50,104 nucleotides of DNA from an uncultured Metabacillus sp. (lineage in GTDB: Bacteria > Bacillota > Bacilli > Bacillales > Bacillaceae), in contig NZ_CANNCR010000030.1 of the NCBI RefSeq assembly GCF_947503125.1, forward strand, positions 1-50,104, given 5' to 3'. The notes beneath the pieces are model-generated. The model was not told the DNA's origin and made no database searches. It was given only the letters and a program-made list of their open reading frames with translations. The position numbers were made by a program, and so were the translations under genes. Of the stretch, positions 43,448 through 50,104 are shown piece after piece (position 1 is the stretch's first letter; each line of letters starts with the position of its first letter).

Positions 43448-43475
43448 AAGGGGGGCTAAAATAGCCCCCTTATTC
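43448..43475. terminator. Bidirectional terminator between fumC and cssS
   Basis: AAGGGGGGCTA (43448-43458) pairs with TAGCCCCCTT (43462-43471) with one extra G. It lies between convergent stop codons. Confidence 0.8.
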
Positions 43476-44811
43476 ACTTAATGATCAAAGGAATTTTCGT
43501 ATAAAAAGCTGCACCGTTCTCCTCATTTACCGCCCAAACCTTTGCATCATGTAAATCTGCAATTCGTTTTACGATACTTAAGCCGATGCCAAACTCACCT
43601 TTATGTCCTTTTTGGAAAGGCTCAAAAAGCTGATCCATAATCCCCTCATCAATGAATGGACCATCATTCCAGAAACGCAGCAGGATTGACTGGTCTGTTT
43701 TTGTAATAGAAATGGAGATTACATTTTTGGCATAACGTAATGAATTTTCAAGTAAGTTTTCGATCAGCTTTTCCCATTGCTCGGCATCACCTAAAATTTC
43801 TGCTTCTTCCAAGTGAAGCTTCCAATCAAGATCAGCTTTCGCCCATTTGATTCGTTCCACTTCATCGCTCACAAGCTGATCAAGGTGAAACACGGCTTTT
43901 GTCGGCTTGCGGGTTGATAAGAAGTCGAGCTTTGTTAAATATAGCAAATCCTTAATTTTTTTCTCGAGCTTTTCAGATTCCTCTTCGATGACATCCATCG
44001 TACTTGTTAAATCACCTTTTGGATAAATGCCATCATTGACCGATTTAGCATACCCGCGTATGACCATAACCGGTGTTTTTAAGTCATGTGAAATATTTTG
44101 CAGCAAGGTTTGTTGGGCTTCATCTTTCCGAACAAGATGCTGCCGCATTTTTTCAATCGTATGACCGAGCTTGCCAATTTCATCATTTCGATCAACCTCA
44201 ACCGGCTCATGCCATGCTTGTTCAGAGATATCTTTTACATGCTTTTCAAGCTTAACGAGCGGCTTTGACAAGTATCGTGCAAGCCAAATCGAAGGGATCC
44301 AGCTAAATAAAAAGACAATAAACATGACAACCATTAATTGCCGGAAAAGTGTAAACACAAGATCATTTCGATACGAATCCCAGGAATAAGATAAAAGATA
44401 TACGGGTTCGCCATCCACCGTTAAATTCTTCCGTATCACATAAAAGAGGGTTTGGTCTTTTATGTTTTTTTCATACCTCGCCGTTGCATCCGTTTGATTG
44501 GCTGCTAAGTCCTGTGTCTGCCTAATAAAATCAAGCGGTAATTCTTCCGAATATAAGAAAAACGGACTTTGAATAGGAACCACTACATGTGAAACAGAAC
44601 GATCTTTTTTCTTGTCTCGTCCTAATTCATTGATATCAGGTTCCCCATAATCAGTTAGAACGAGTTGTTGATTTTCAATGGTTTTATAAATTTCCTTCGT
44701 GAAAAATCCCCGTAGGGTCGTTGGAAAAAGAATGACCAGTAATAAGGAGATAACGAGGAGAATTCCTGAAAAAACAACCCATATTTGAAAGGCTAATGAT
44801 TTATTTTTCAT
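43474..44811 (-). CDS. cssS: Secretion-stress sensor histidine kinase CssS
   Basis: This 445-residue membrane kinase has TM1 at about 8-30, an extracytoplasmic loop of about 120 residues, and TM2 at about 155-178. HAMP follows (about 180-232), then the DHp domain with His242 in ISHDLKTPV and a HATPase domain (NLLENSLRYA, GEFGIGLSIV). CssS senses misfolded proteins outside the membrane in B. subtilis and phosphorylates CssR. The start overlaps the cssR stop by 4 bases (ATGA). Assignment rests on the locus: divergent cssRS and htrB as in B. subtilis. Confidence 0.9.
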   Translation of the reverse strand: MKNKSLAFQIWVVFSGILLVISLLLVILFPTTLRGFFTKEIYKTIENQQLVLTDYGEPDINELGRDKKKDRSVSHVVVPIQSPFFLYSEELPLDFIRQTQDLAANQTDATARYEKNIKDQTLFYVIRKNLTVDGEPVYLLSYSWDSYRNDLVFTLFRQLMVVMFIVFLFSWIPSIWLARYLSKPLVKLEKHVKDISEQAWHEPVEVDRNDEIGKLGHTIEKMRQHLVRKDEAQQTLLQNISHDLKTPVMVIRGYAKSVNDGIYPKGDLTSTMDVIEEESEKLEKKIKDLLYLTKLDFLSTRKPTKAVFHLDQLVSDEVERIKWAKADLDWKLHLEEAEILGDAEQWEKLIENLLENSLRYAKNVISISITKTDQSILLRFWNDGPFIDEGIMDQLFEPFQKGHKGEFGIGLSIVKRIADLHDAKVWAVNEENGAAFYTKIPLIIK

Positions 44812-45473
44812 CCTTTTAACATCCTATAGCCAAACCCATAAATTGTTTCCAGCTTGAGATCGGGCATTTTTTTTCGCAGCCGCCTTACAAGATCATCTAC
44901 CACCCGATCTGTGCCAAAATAATCCGGTCCCCAAAGATTCGTTAAGATTTGCTCTCTTGAGAATGCCTGTCCTTGGTTGTGGAGAAATAACTGCAGCAAA
45001 TCAAACTCTTTTGAGGTCAGGTTTACTTCCTCCCCGTTTAGGTAAGCGATCCTTAACTGTTCATCAATATGGTATGGCGGAAGATTTGTCAGTGCATTCG
45101 TTTCCTCTGTATAGGTTCGTGATAAAAGCTTTTGCACGCGGATGACAAGCTCTCTAGGCAAAAATGGTTTTGAAATATAATCATCGCTGCCTAATTCCAG
45201 CCCTAACACACGGTCAATATCCGCATCCCTTGCTGATATAAAGATAACAGGTATTTCTGGTGTTGCTTCTTTAATTTCCCGGATTAATTGATAGCCATCA
45301 ATATCCGGAAGCATGATATCTAAAATCCATAAATGAGGCGGCCGGTTAATTAAGTTTTTTGCATCGGTTCCTGTTAAACATGAAGTGACCGACCATCCTT
45401 CATTTTTTAAATACATAGTTAGCAGTTCATTTAAGTTTTTTTCATCCTCGACAAGATAGATGGTATAGCTCAT
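44808..45473 (-). CDS. cssR: Secretion-stress response regulator CssR
   Basis: This 221-residue OmpR/PhoB-type regulator has phospho-acceptor Asp52 in LWILDIMLPDIDG and Lys in FISKPF-like YISKPFLPREL. A C-terminal winged helix follows (EVNLTSKEFDLLQLFL, DRVVDDLVRRLRKKM). It activates htrA/htrB-type genes and its own operon during secretion or heat stress. I chose ATG at 45473, which follows AGAGGAAGTG; the frame extends 6 codons further without a better site. It is divergent from the htrB gene, with octamer repeats in between. Confidence 0.92.
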   Translation of the reverse strand: MSYTIYLVEDEKNLNELLTMYLKNEGWSVTSCLTGTDAKNLINRPPHLWILDIMLPDIDGYQLIREIKEATPEIPVIFISARDADIDRVLGLELGSDDYISKPFLPRELVIRVQKLLSRTYTEETNALTNLPPYHIDEQLRIAYLNGEEVNLTSKEFDLLQLFLHNQGQAFSREQILTNLWGPDYFGTDRVVDDLVRRLRKKMPDLKLETIYGFGYRMLKG

Positions 45474-45527
45474 GGTTTCACTTCCTCTCAAGGGTATTAT
45501 ACATCGTACTTGTAAATGTGGATGCCC

Positions 45528-45563
45528 TTTTCACAATTTCCCATAATTCTTTCATTTTTATCC
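45528..45563. promoter_or_regulatory. CssR-type octamer repeats
   Basis: Four T-rich octamers lie about 10 bases apart: TTTTCACA (45528-45535), TTCCCATA (45538-45545), TCTTTCAT (45548-45555) and TTTTTATC (45555-45562). From memory, tandem TTTTCACA-like octamers mark CssR-controlled htrA/htrB promoters in B. subtilis. They lie upstream of the small peptide and htrB. Confidence 0.6.
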
Positions 45564-45630
45564 CAAACTCGTTATGTATAGTTACCTTATAAGACAGGAC
45601 AATGTTATATACGAAAGAAGGAATTCAGTT

Positions 45631-45711
45631 ATGAAAGCCATTATATTAACAGGAGTATCATTATTATTCATTTTAATTGTCATAGGCGGATATGTTAGCT
45701 CAGGAGCTTAA
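45631..45711 (+). CDS. 26-residue single-helix membrane peptide upstream of htrB
   Basis: ATG 45631 follows GAAGGAA at good spacing. The peptide begins MKAIILTG, then a hydrophobic helix (about 8-20) and GGYVSSGA. It lies between the octamer repeats and htrB, 37 bases before the htrB start, so it should share the stress-induced transcript. I know no characterised homologue. It could be a small membrane protein that modulates HtrB or CssS, or a translated leader. The clear ribosome binding site and hydrophobic composition support a real gene. Confidence 0.6.
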   Translation: MKAIILTGVSLLFILIVIGGYVSSGA

Positions 45712-45748
45712 TCTTTTATCATATTAACAAAAATAGGAGGACTAAAGA

Positions 45749-46987
45749 ATGGGATATTATGACGACACTGAACTTTCTCGTGAAAAAGCAAAACCGTCCA
45801 GAAGCATTAAACCATTTTTTTCATCGTTAATAAGTGGTGTGATCGGCGGAGCGCTTGTACTAGGAGTAACGACATATACAGACCAAAAGGAAAATTCAAC
45901 TTCAGTTGCTGATAATAATTCGGTTGAAGCATCTGTACAAAAGAATGATCAAGAAAGTACTTCAACAGTTACCGCACAGGAGCTGTCCAGCAATGCAAAT
46001 TCGATTGCAGATATTGTGGAAAATTTATCACCAGCAATTGTAGGAATTACCAATATGCAAGCAAGCGGAGCCGATATGTTTGGGAATACTCAAAGTGAAA
46101 GTGTTGAGAGCGGGACAGGCTCAGGTGTTATCTTTAAAAAGGAAGCTGATGAAGCATATGTCATTACAAATAATCATGTGATTGAAGGTGCTCAATCGAT
46201 TGAGGTAACACTTTTTAATGGAGAGAAAGTAGCTGCGGAATTAGTTGGAGCAGATGCGTTAACAGATATCGCCGTTTTAAAAATTGATGCCGAGCATGTT
46301 ACTGTTGTCGCGGAATTAGGTGATTCATCAGAGCTTCGTACAGGTGAAAATGTCATTGCGATTGGAAATCCTTTAGGAGAAGAGTTTACAAGAACGGTTA
46401 CCCAAGGCATTATCAGCGGTGTTGACCGGACCATTGACGTGACAACATCTGAAGGGGATTGGGCATTGAATGTCATTCAAACAGATGCCGCTATAAATCC
46501 AGGGAATAGCGGTGGACCGCTTATTAATATGAGCGGAGAGGTCATTGGGATTAACAGCTTAAAAATTAGTGAAAATGGTGTTGAAGGATTAGGGTTTGCG
46601 ATCCCGAGTAACGATGTTAGTCCGATTGCTGAAGAACTAATGAAAAATGGTAAGATTCAAAGGCCGTTTATCGGTGTGGGTCTACTCGATATGAGTGAGA
46701 TTCCAGAGTATTATTTACAGCAAAACATGCAGCTTCCGGATAATGTAACAGAAGGTGTAATCGTTGGCAATGTTCAACAAGGCTCACCAGCAGATGAAGC
46801 AGGCTTAAAGCAGCAGGATGTCATTATCGCGATGGATGACAAAGAGATCAATTCAGCAAGTGATTTAAGAAAATATCTTTACACTGAGAAGAACATTGGT
46901 GATGAAGTGAAACTAACCATTTATCGTGCAGGAGAAAAAATGGATGTTACACTTAAGCTTGTGAACCGTGATGGAACAAATGCATAA
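45749..46987 (+). CDS. htrB: Membrane-anchored HtrA-type serine protease HtrB
   Basis: This 412-residue protein has a cytosolic N-terminus, one TM helix (about 24-43), an S/T/N/Q-rich linker, a trypsin-like domain with triad His143 (NNHVIEG), Asp173 (LTDIAVLKID) and Ser254 (NPGNSGGPL), and one C-terminal PDZ domain (about 315-405). It degrades or refolds misfolded secreted proteins at the outer face of the membrane. AGGAGG precedes ATG 45749. In B. subtilis htrB (yvtA) lies divergent to cssRS, as here, and CssR controls it. Confidence 0.94.
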   Translation: MGYYDDTELSREKAKPSRSIKPFFSSLISGVIGGALVLGVTTYTDQKENSTSVADNNSVEASVQKNDQESTSTVTAQELSSNANSIADIVENLSPAIVGITNMQASGADMFGNTQSESVESGTGSGVIFKKEADEAYVITNNHVIEGAQSIEVTLFNGEKVAAELVGADALTDIAVLKIDAEHVTVVAELGDSSELRTGENVIAIGNPLGEEFTRTVTQGIISGVDRTIDVTTSEGDWALNVIQTDAAINPGNSGGPLINMSGEVIGINSLKISENGVEGLGFAIPSNDVSPIAEELMKNGKIQRPFIGVGLLDMSEIPEYYLQQNMQLPDNVTEGVIVGNVQQGSPADEAGLKQQDVIIAMDDKEINSASDLRKYLYTEKNIGDEVKLTIYRAGEKMDVTLKLVNRDGTNA

Positions 46988-47031
46988 TTGGTTCGAGGAT
47001 TAACATGTTACTCTTTATATAGATGATAAGA

Positions 47032-47089
47032 ACTGACCAAAGGATGTTTCAGCTAATTAAAGTCTGACCATCCTTTTGGTCAGTTTTTT
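47032..47089 (+). terminator. Terminator of htrB
   Basis: ACTGACCAAAGGATG (47032-47046) pairs with the complementary run at 47069-47084 (one extra T), followed by TTTTT. Confidence 0.9.
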
Positions 47090-47139
47090 GCATATTCATC
47101 TTTGTTTTCGGGAATGGTTATATTCGAGGAGTGATGTAA

Positions 47140-47295
47140 TTGGAAAAGAAATCAAACCAAGTGGATCCAAATCAAATTGCACCAGGTATGGATGATGACC
47201 AGGAATTAAATGAAAATGCAACGCAGGAGGAAATAGAAAAAGGCGAATCAACGAAGGTGGTTACATTATCTTATGATGAGGTCGATCCTTCCTGA
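47140..47295 (+). CDS. Small acidic hypothetical protein
   Basis: This 51-residue protein starts at TTG 47140 after GAGGAG. It is rich in Asp, Glu, Gln and Asn (QIAPGMDDDQELNENATQEEIEKGE), with no hydrophobic segment. It lies 46 bases before the YozQ-like gene and probably shares its transcript. I do not recognise it. Its composition suggests a soluble, perhaps disordered protein. Confidence 0.55.
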   Translation: MEKKSNQVDPNQIAPGMDDDQELNENATQEEIEKGESTKVVTLSYDEVDPS

Positions 47296-47341
47296 GAGAA
47301 AGACCTTTTCATTAATTATGTCTTATAAGGAGTGGCCAAGG

Positions 47342-47548
47342 ATGGATAAAAAACAAAAAGTGGAAAGCAGCCAAATTGCAGGAAGACATTATGAGCCAGA
47401 GGATTATAAGCGTCAGGATGAACTTTCAGAAGGATTGGCAATGACTCACGAACAAGCGTCAGATGATTATATGGAAGGAACAATTGATGCAAATTTTGAA
47501 GAGAATGTTGATCAATCAAATGGAAGCGCAAGAAAAGGTAAGCAATAA
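47342..47548 (+). CDS. DUF4025 family small protein (YozQ-like)
   Basis: This 68-residue hydrophilic protein starts at ATG 47342 after AAGGAG. Its core (GRHYEPEDYKRQDELSEGL then MTHEQASDDYMEGTID) resembles B. subtilis YozQ, DUF4025, from memory. The function is unknown; such proteins are often found in spore-formers. It is followed by a terminator at 47561. Confidence 0.75.
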   Translation: MDKKQKVESSQIAGRHYEPEDYKRQDELSEGLAMTHEQASDDYMEGTIDANFEENVDQSNGSARKGKQ

Positions 47549-47560
47549 GCTATACATATT

Positions 47561-47609
47561 GGGCTGTCTCAATAGATCTGAAATCTATTTTGGGATAGCT
47601 TCTTTTTTT
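47561..47609 (+). terminator. Terminator of the small acidic and DUF4025 genes
   Basis: The left arm 47561-47577 pairs with 47583-47599 (some mismatches), followed by a run of T residues. Confidence 0.8.
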
Positions 47610-47717
47610 ACTAAAAAATTGGGTTCTTGAAATAGAGTTATTGAATAACGATTAAAATCACTTCGGCATATATTAGTTATGTATCGTTACACTTAATCCA
47701 GAAAGAGGTGAACATGA

Positions 47718-47819
47718 ATGAGTCAAGAAGGTGGATATGCAGGAGGCTTTGCATTAATCGTTGTTTTGTTCATCTTGTTAATCATTGTTGGTGCTGCTTA
47801 CGTTGGTGGCAGATACTAG
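47718..47819 (+). CDS. YjcZ family small membrane protein
   Basis: This 33-residue peptide starts at ATG 47718 (an overlapping ATG 47714 is in another frame) with AGAGGTG upstream. The sequence has a Gly/Tyr-rich start (GGYAGGF), then the family hallmark ALIVVLFILLIIVGAAY, a single membrane helix. These are sporulation-associated small proteins in Bacillus, probably in the forespore or coat membrane. A terminator follows directly. Confidence 0.92.
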   Translation: MSQEGGYAGGFALIVVLFILLIIVGAAYVGGRY

Positions 47820-47841
47820 AATCAACAATGAATAGTAGAAT

Positions 47842-47873
47842 GAAAGAGCCTGCTTTTTAGCAGGTTCTTTTCC
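47842..47873 (+). terminator. Terminator of the YjcZ-type gene
   Basis: GAAAGAGCCTGC (47842-47853) pairs with GCAGGTTCTTTTC (47860-47872), one wobble, with a T-rich end. Confidence 0.88.
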
Positions 47874-48060
47874 TGTTAAAAAAATTGAAATGTTTGAAAA
47901 AATGAAAGTGTAAACTTAGAATATAAAGTAATAATAAGAAGATTTTTACATACTAGCCATTCATCGTATCTAAGAGTGATTATGAAAAAGCTATGGAAGG
48001 AGAACAACATGAATAGCGCAAACGCTAGGATAGAGAGATATAAGCTTAAGGTTTTCTTAA

Positions 48061-48309
48061 AGAATAGCGGTTTTTTTAATCAACAAAATATTCGAGGAAC
48101 ACCCTGATGGATATTATGCCTTAGATAGCAAACCGTTTTTTACGACGAAAGAAAATGGTACGGGCTTAGGGTTTATGGTTAGCTACGAAATTATTAAACA
48201 TCATAACGGTGAGGTAAAGATAGACAGTCATTCAAAGGGGACAACGATTTCTGTCATTCTCCCAATCTCAAATGATGACAAGAAAAAGAGTCTTGGTTTG
48301 CACTTATAA
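48061..48309 (+). pseudogene. Histidine kinase C-terminal fragment
   Basis: An open frame without a start codon encodes the end of a HATPase domain: [22 protein letters not shown] and [23 protein letters not shown]. This is the usual F and G2 box plus last strand. Nothing of the DHp or N-box region is present upstream; a TAA in frame lies at 48058-48060. A GGAGGAGA plus ATG at about 47997-48012 opens an unrelated short frame. It is a decayed remnant of a KinA/KinB-like or other sensor kinase. Confidence 0.8.
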
Positions 48310-48347
48310 CGGTTGATTTAAAAAGAGGTTAGAAAGAGGAATTCAAT

Positions 48348-48788
48348 ATGGAAATAACGACAAAGAGATTACTTATTGTACCGTGTAAAGAAGAATTATT
48401 AAGCGATGATGTTGATGTAAGTGATCATATTAACTTTTATTTACATGAAATTGAAAGCGATCCTGGTTTAATAGGTTGGGGAGTTTGGCTAGTCTTTTTG
48501 AAAGAAACAAATCAATTTATTGGAGATATCGGTTTCAAAGGAAAGCCGAAAAATGGCGTGGTTGAAATCGGCTACGGGATCCTTAAGGAAGCCCAAAATA
48601 ACGGATATGCAACAGAGGCTATGGAGGCTCTTATCAATTGGGCTTTCCAAACGAAATCGGTTGTAAAAATTACAGCAGAATGCTTAAGTGACAACAAACC
48701 ATCGATCCGGGTTCTTGAAAAACTAGCTATGCTGAAAACATATGAAGATGAGGAAATGATGTATTGGGAGAGAAATCTTGAGCATTAA
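48348..48788 (+). CDS. GNAT family acetyltransferase (RimJ/RimL-like)
   Basis: This 146-residue protein starts at ATG 48348 after GAAAGAGG. It begins with the TTKRLLI of RimJ/RimL-type enzymes. The acetyl-CoA loop reads AQNNGYATEAMEALINWAF, and the end carries ITAECLSDNKPSIRVLEKLAML. These acetylate protein N-termini or small amines; the target is unknown. Confidence 0.9.
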   Translation: MEITTKRLLIVPCKEELLSDDVDVSDHINFYLHEIESDPGLIGWGVWLVFLKETNQFIGDIGFKGKPKNGVVEIGYGILKEAQNNGYATEAMEALINWAFQTKSVVKITAECLSDNKPSIRVLEKLAMLKTYEDEEMMYWERNLEH

Positions 48789-48797
48789 ATTATAAGC

Positions 48798-48846
48798 GGA
48801 AGCGCCTTGCCCTTGGCTGAGCGAGGCTCTTGTGCTTTTGGTCTTC
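48798..48846 (+). repeat. Interspersed repeat remnant, R5
   Basis: GCCCTTGGCTGAGCGAGGCTC then TGTGCTTTTGGTCTTC matches the right end of R4 (GCCCTAGGCTGAGCAAGGCGC). The hairpin part is lacking. It lies between two genes in the same orientation as the other copies. Confidence 0.6.
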
Positions 48847-48925
48847 TCTAACTGCTAAAATACATAAATAATAATATACGCTGTCTCTTCATACATTTTA
48901 AAGAATAAGGTTTGGGAGGAGTTAC

Positions 48926-49723
48926 ATGAAAACTTTTGAAGAGGCAGCTGTTTTTGAGCATCAATTTTGGCTTCAGATTTTAGGGGATCATGCTAGGTTT
49001 ATTTTAGATTCTTTGGCTGTTAGTCAACAGGATGATATAAAAAAGGCTAGACAGTTTCAGCAAATTTTTGACACTTTGCTGAAAAAGGCAAGGGAACAGA
49101 CCGATTTGAATTCTTTGACATTGGAAGCAGAAGAGTATGCACGCGAGCTGCGAAGGTTTAAACTCTCTTTGATTAAAAGGCATCTTGTTGGGAAGATAAC
49201 CATTCATTTAACGCCAACCTTTATTAACCATATGGTGAACGAGCTTGAAGAGTATTTGCTTGTGCTCACTTATTTAAAAAGGAAAGAAAAACCGCCTGTT
49301 TTTCATGAGCTCCATCATCATTTATTATGGCTGCTAGATGCTTCAGGTCACGCTGGAGCGATATCAGATACACTTGATCGTACGGAAAAAGAATTGAAGC
49401 TTAAAAGTGAGCTGTTTGCAAAGCAATTTGAGGATTTCTATTTAAAAGCCGTTGAATTGTCAGGGTATTTAAGAGCCAATATAGATTCCTTTCCAGCACT
49501 GAGGAAAATGAATAGAGATGTTAAACTTGAAATCGAGTTATTTAGAGGCTTCTTAGCTGAGGTGGAAGAAATGGAATTATCCAATGAAATGTTAAGCACC
49601 TTTTCTCCTTTAATGGCCGATCATATGTTGAGAGAGGAATGCTATTATTTAATGAAGGTAGCAGAGGCAACCAGTACGAAAAAGCCTGATTGTAATCCGG
49701 CGAAGCCGAGATTAGAAGCATAA
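48926..49723 (+). CDS. DUF2935 family helical protein (putative metal-binding)
   Basis: This 265-residue, all-helical protein forms two ferritin-like four-helix repeats. Each repeat carries a Glu/His helix start: EHQFWLQILGDHARFI near 10-25 and HHLLWLLDASGHAGAI near 131-146. Other metal-ligand candidates are HMVNELEEYL and LMADHMLREECYYLMK. Structures in this family show bound metal, probably di-iron, from memory; the function is unknown. A TGGGAGGAG site precedes ATG 48926. It is monocistronic. Confidence 0.85.
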   Translation: MKTFEEAAVFEHQFWLQILGDHARFILDSLAVSQQDDIKKARQFQQIFDTLLKKAREQTDLNSLTLEAEEYARELRRFKLSLIKRHLVGKITIHLTPTFINHMVNELEEYLLVLTYLKRKEKPPVFHELHHHLLWLLDASGHAGAISDTLDRTEKELKLKSELFAKQFEDFYLKAVELSGYLRANIDSFPALRKMNRDVKLEIELFRGFLAEVEEMELSNEMLSTFSPLMADHMLREECYYLMKVAEATSTKKPDCNPAKPRLEA

Positions 49724-49728
49724 TAGAG

Positions 49729-49766
49729 AGAGTCCCTTTTATTCGGAGCTTAAAGGGACTCTTTCG
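49729..49766. terminator. Bidirectional terminator
   Basis: AGAGTCCCTTT (49729-49739) pairs perfectly with AAAGGGACTCT (49752-49762), between convergent genes. Confidence 0.88.
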
Positions 49767-49784
49767 CATTTCCATTGTGCAAAG

Positions 49785-50042
49785 TAAGGAGCAGCAATAC
49801 CATATTAAAATAATCAAAACGCCGATCATTTGACTAGTTGACACCTGTTCGTGAAGAATAATGGATGCAGTGATAACGGCTGTTGGCAGCACGGTCGCTC
49901 TTAAGATTGTCGCAAAGCCCGAACCTATTTTTGGAGTTCTAATAAAAAAAATAAAACAGGTAAAAGGACCCCAAAAAAACCAGATGATTACCAAGAAATC
50001 GATAAACCACTACCAAAAGATCCATTTACCTGAATTATTCAT
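49785..50042 (-). pseudogene. EamA/DMT family transporter, broken C-terminal part
   Basis: The minus strand encodes the last two or three helices of an EamA permease: FFWGPFTCFIFF, then RTPKIGSGFATILRATVLPTAVITASIIL, HEQVSTSQMIGVLIILIW. A TAG at about 50010-50012 interrupts the frame, and the conserved N-terminal repeat is not visible before the window ends. The C-terminal extension is also non-homologous. It is probably inactive; the window edge prevents full judgement. Confidence 0.65.
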
Positions 50043-50104
50043 ACCTTCTCTCAGGTCATGCATTTAATCAAAAATTAATTACATTTCTAAGTTTTTAAAA
50101 GAAT

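Overview
The window looks like chromosomal DNA of a low-GC, spore-forming member of the Bacillaceae (Bacillus in the broad sense). Evidence: AT-rich DNA with strong GGAGG ribosome binding sites and frequent TTG/GTG starts, textbook Zur, Rex and CsoR operators in Bacillus form, a CssRS-HtrB locus arranged as in B. subtilis, and small YjcZ-type and YozQ-type proteins. I saw no rRNA, tRNA, CRISPR array, prophage or intact insertion sequence. I cannot name the species.

Layout. 1-3664: a short gene remnant, a sigma-70-like factor paired with a ClpP paralogue, a structured intergenic element with pseudoknot topology, and a CwlO-type wall endopeptidase. 3810-5304: a zinc-starvation unit (two Zur boxes, zagA/yciC, zinc-free L33). 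5755-6882: an orphan histidine kinase. 7308-11228: a degenerate phosphofructokinase-like protein overlapping transketolase, then a DeoR/SorC regulator. 11229-13188: rearranged gene fragments on the minus strand. 13189-21798: a glycan-processing cluster (GxGYxYP protein, a hybrid glycosidase-like/glutaminase-like protein that seems to have lost its catalytic toroid, and a GH92 mannosidase). 22026-29466: DJ-1/PfpI protein, GNAT, RND exporter, chemoreceptor, DUF3817 protein. 29618-34079: lipoprotein and a copper operon (copA, His-rich secreted protein, csoR, copZ). 34269-36062: MerR regulator and an MpfA-type CBS transporter. 36184-36967: fused fragments of a response regulator and a PspA-like protein. 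37279-40331: GNAT, then a truncated MutS2 paralogue behind a long terminator-containing leader. 40493-43446: Rex-controlled NADH oxidase and fumarase. 43474-46987: CssRS and HtrB with a 26-residue membrane peptide. 47140-50104: small proteins, a kinase remnant, GNAT, DUF2935 protein and a broken EamA transporter.

How the parts work together. Several units are complete regulatory circuits readable from the DNA: Zur to zagA-rpmG, CsoR to copA/csoR/copZ, Rex to nox, and CssRS to htrB. The best candidate for something undescribed is the MutS2-like gene at 38445. Its leader (about 38073-38444) has a promoter, a 7-codon open frame, an inverted repeat overlapping that frame, and two intrinsic terminators, the second ending just before the ribosome binding site. 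This is the layout of antibiotic-responsive attenuators, here placed in front of a paralogue of a ribosome-rescue ATPase. Other strong leads are an interspersed repeat whose hairpin arms change sequence but stay complementary, the pseudoknot element at 1886-1963, an ATT start codon on the MerR gene, and a hairpin between the Shine-Dalgarno sequence and start codon of the MpfA gene.
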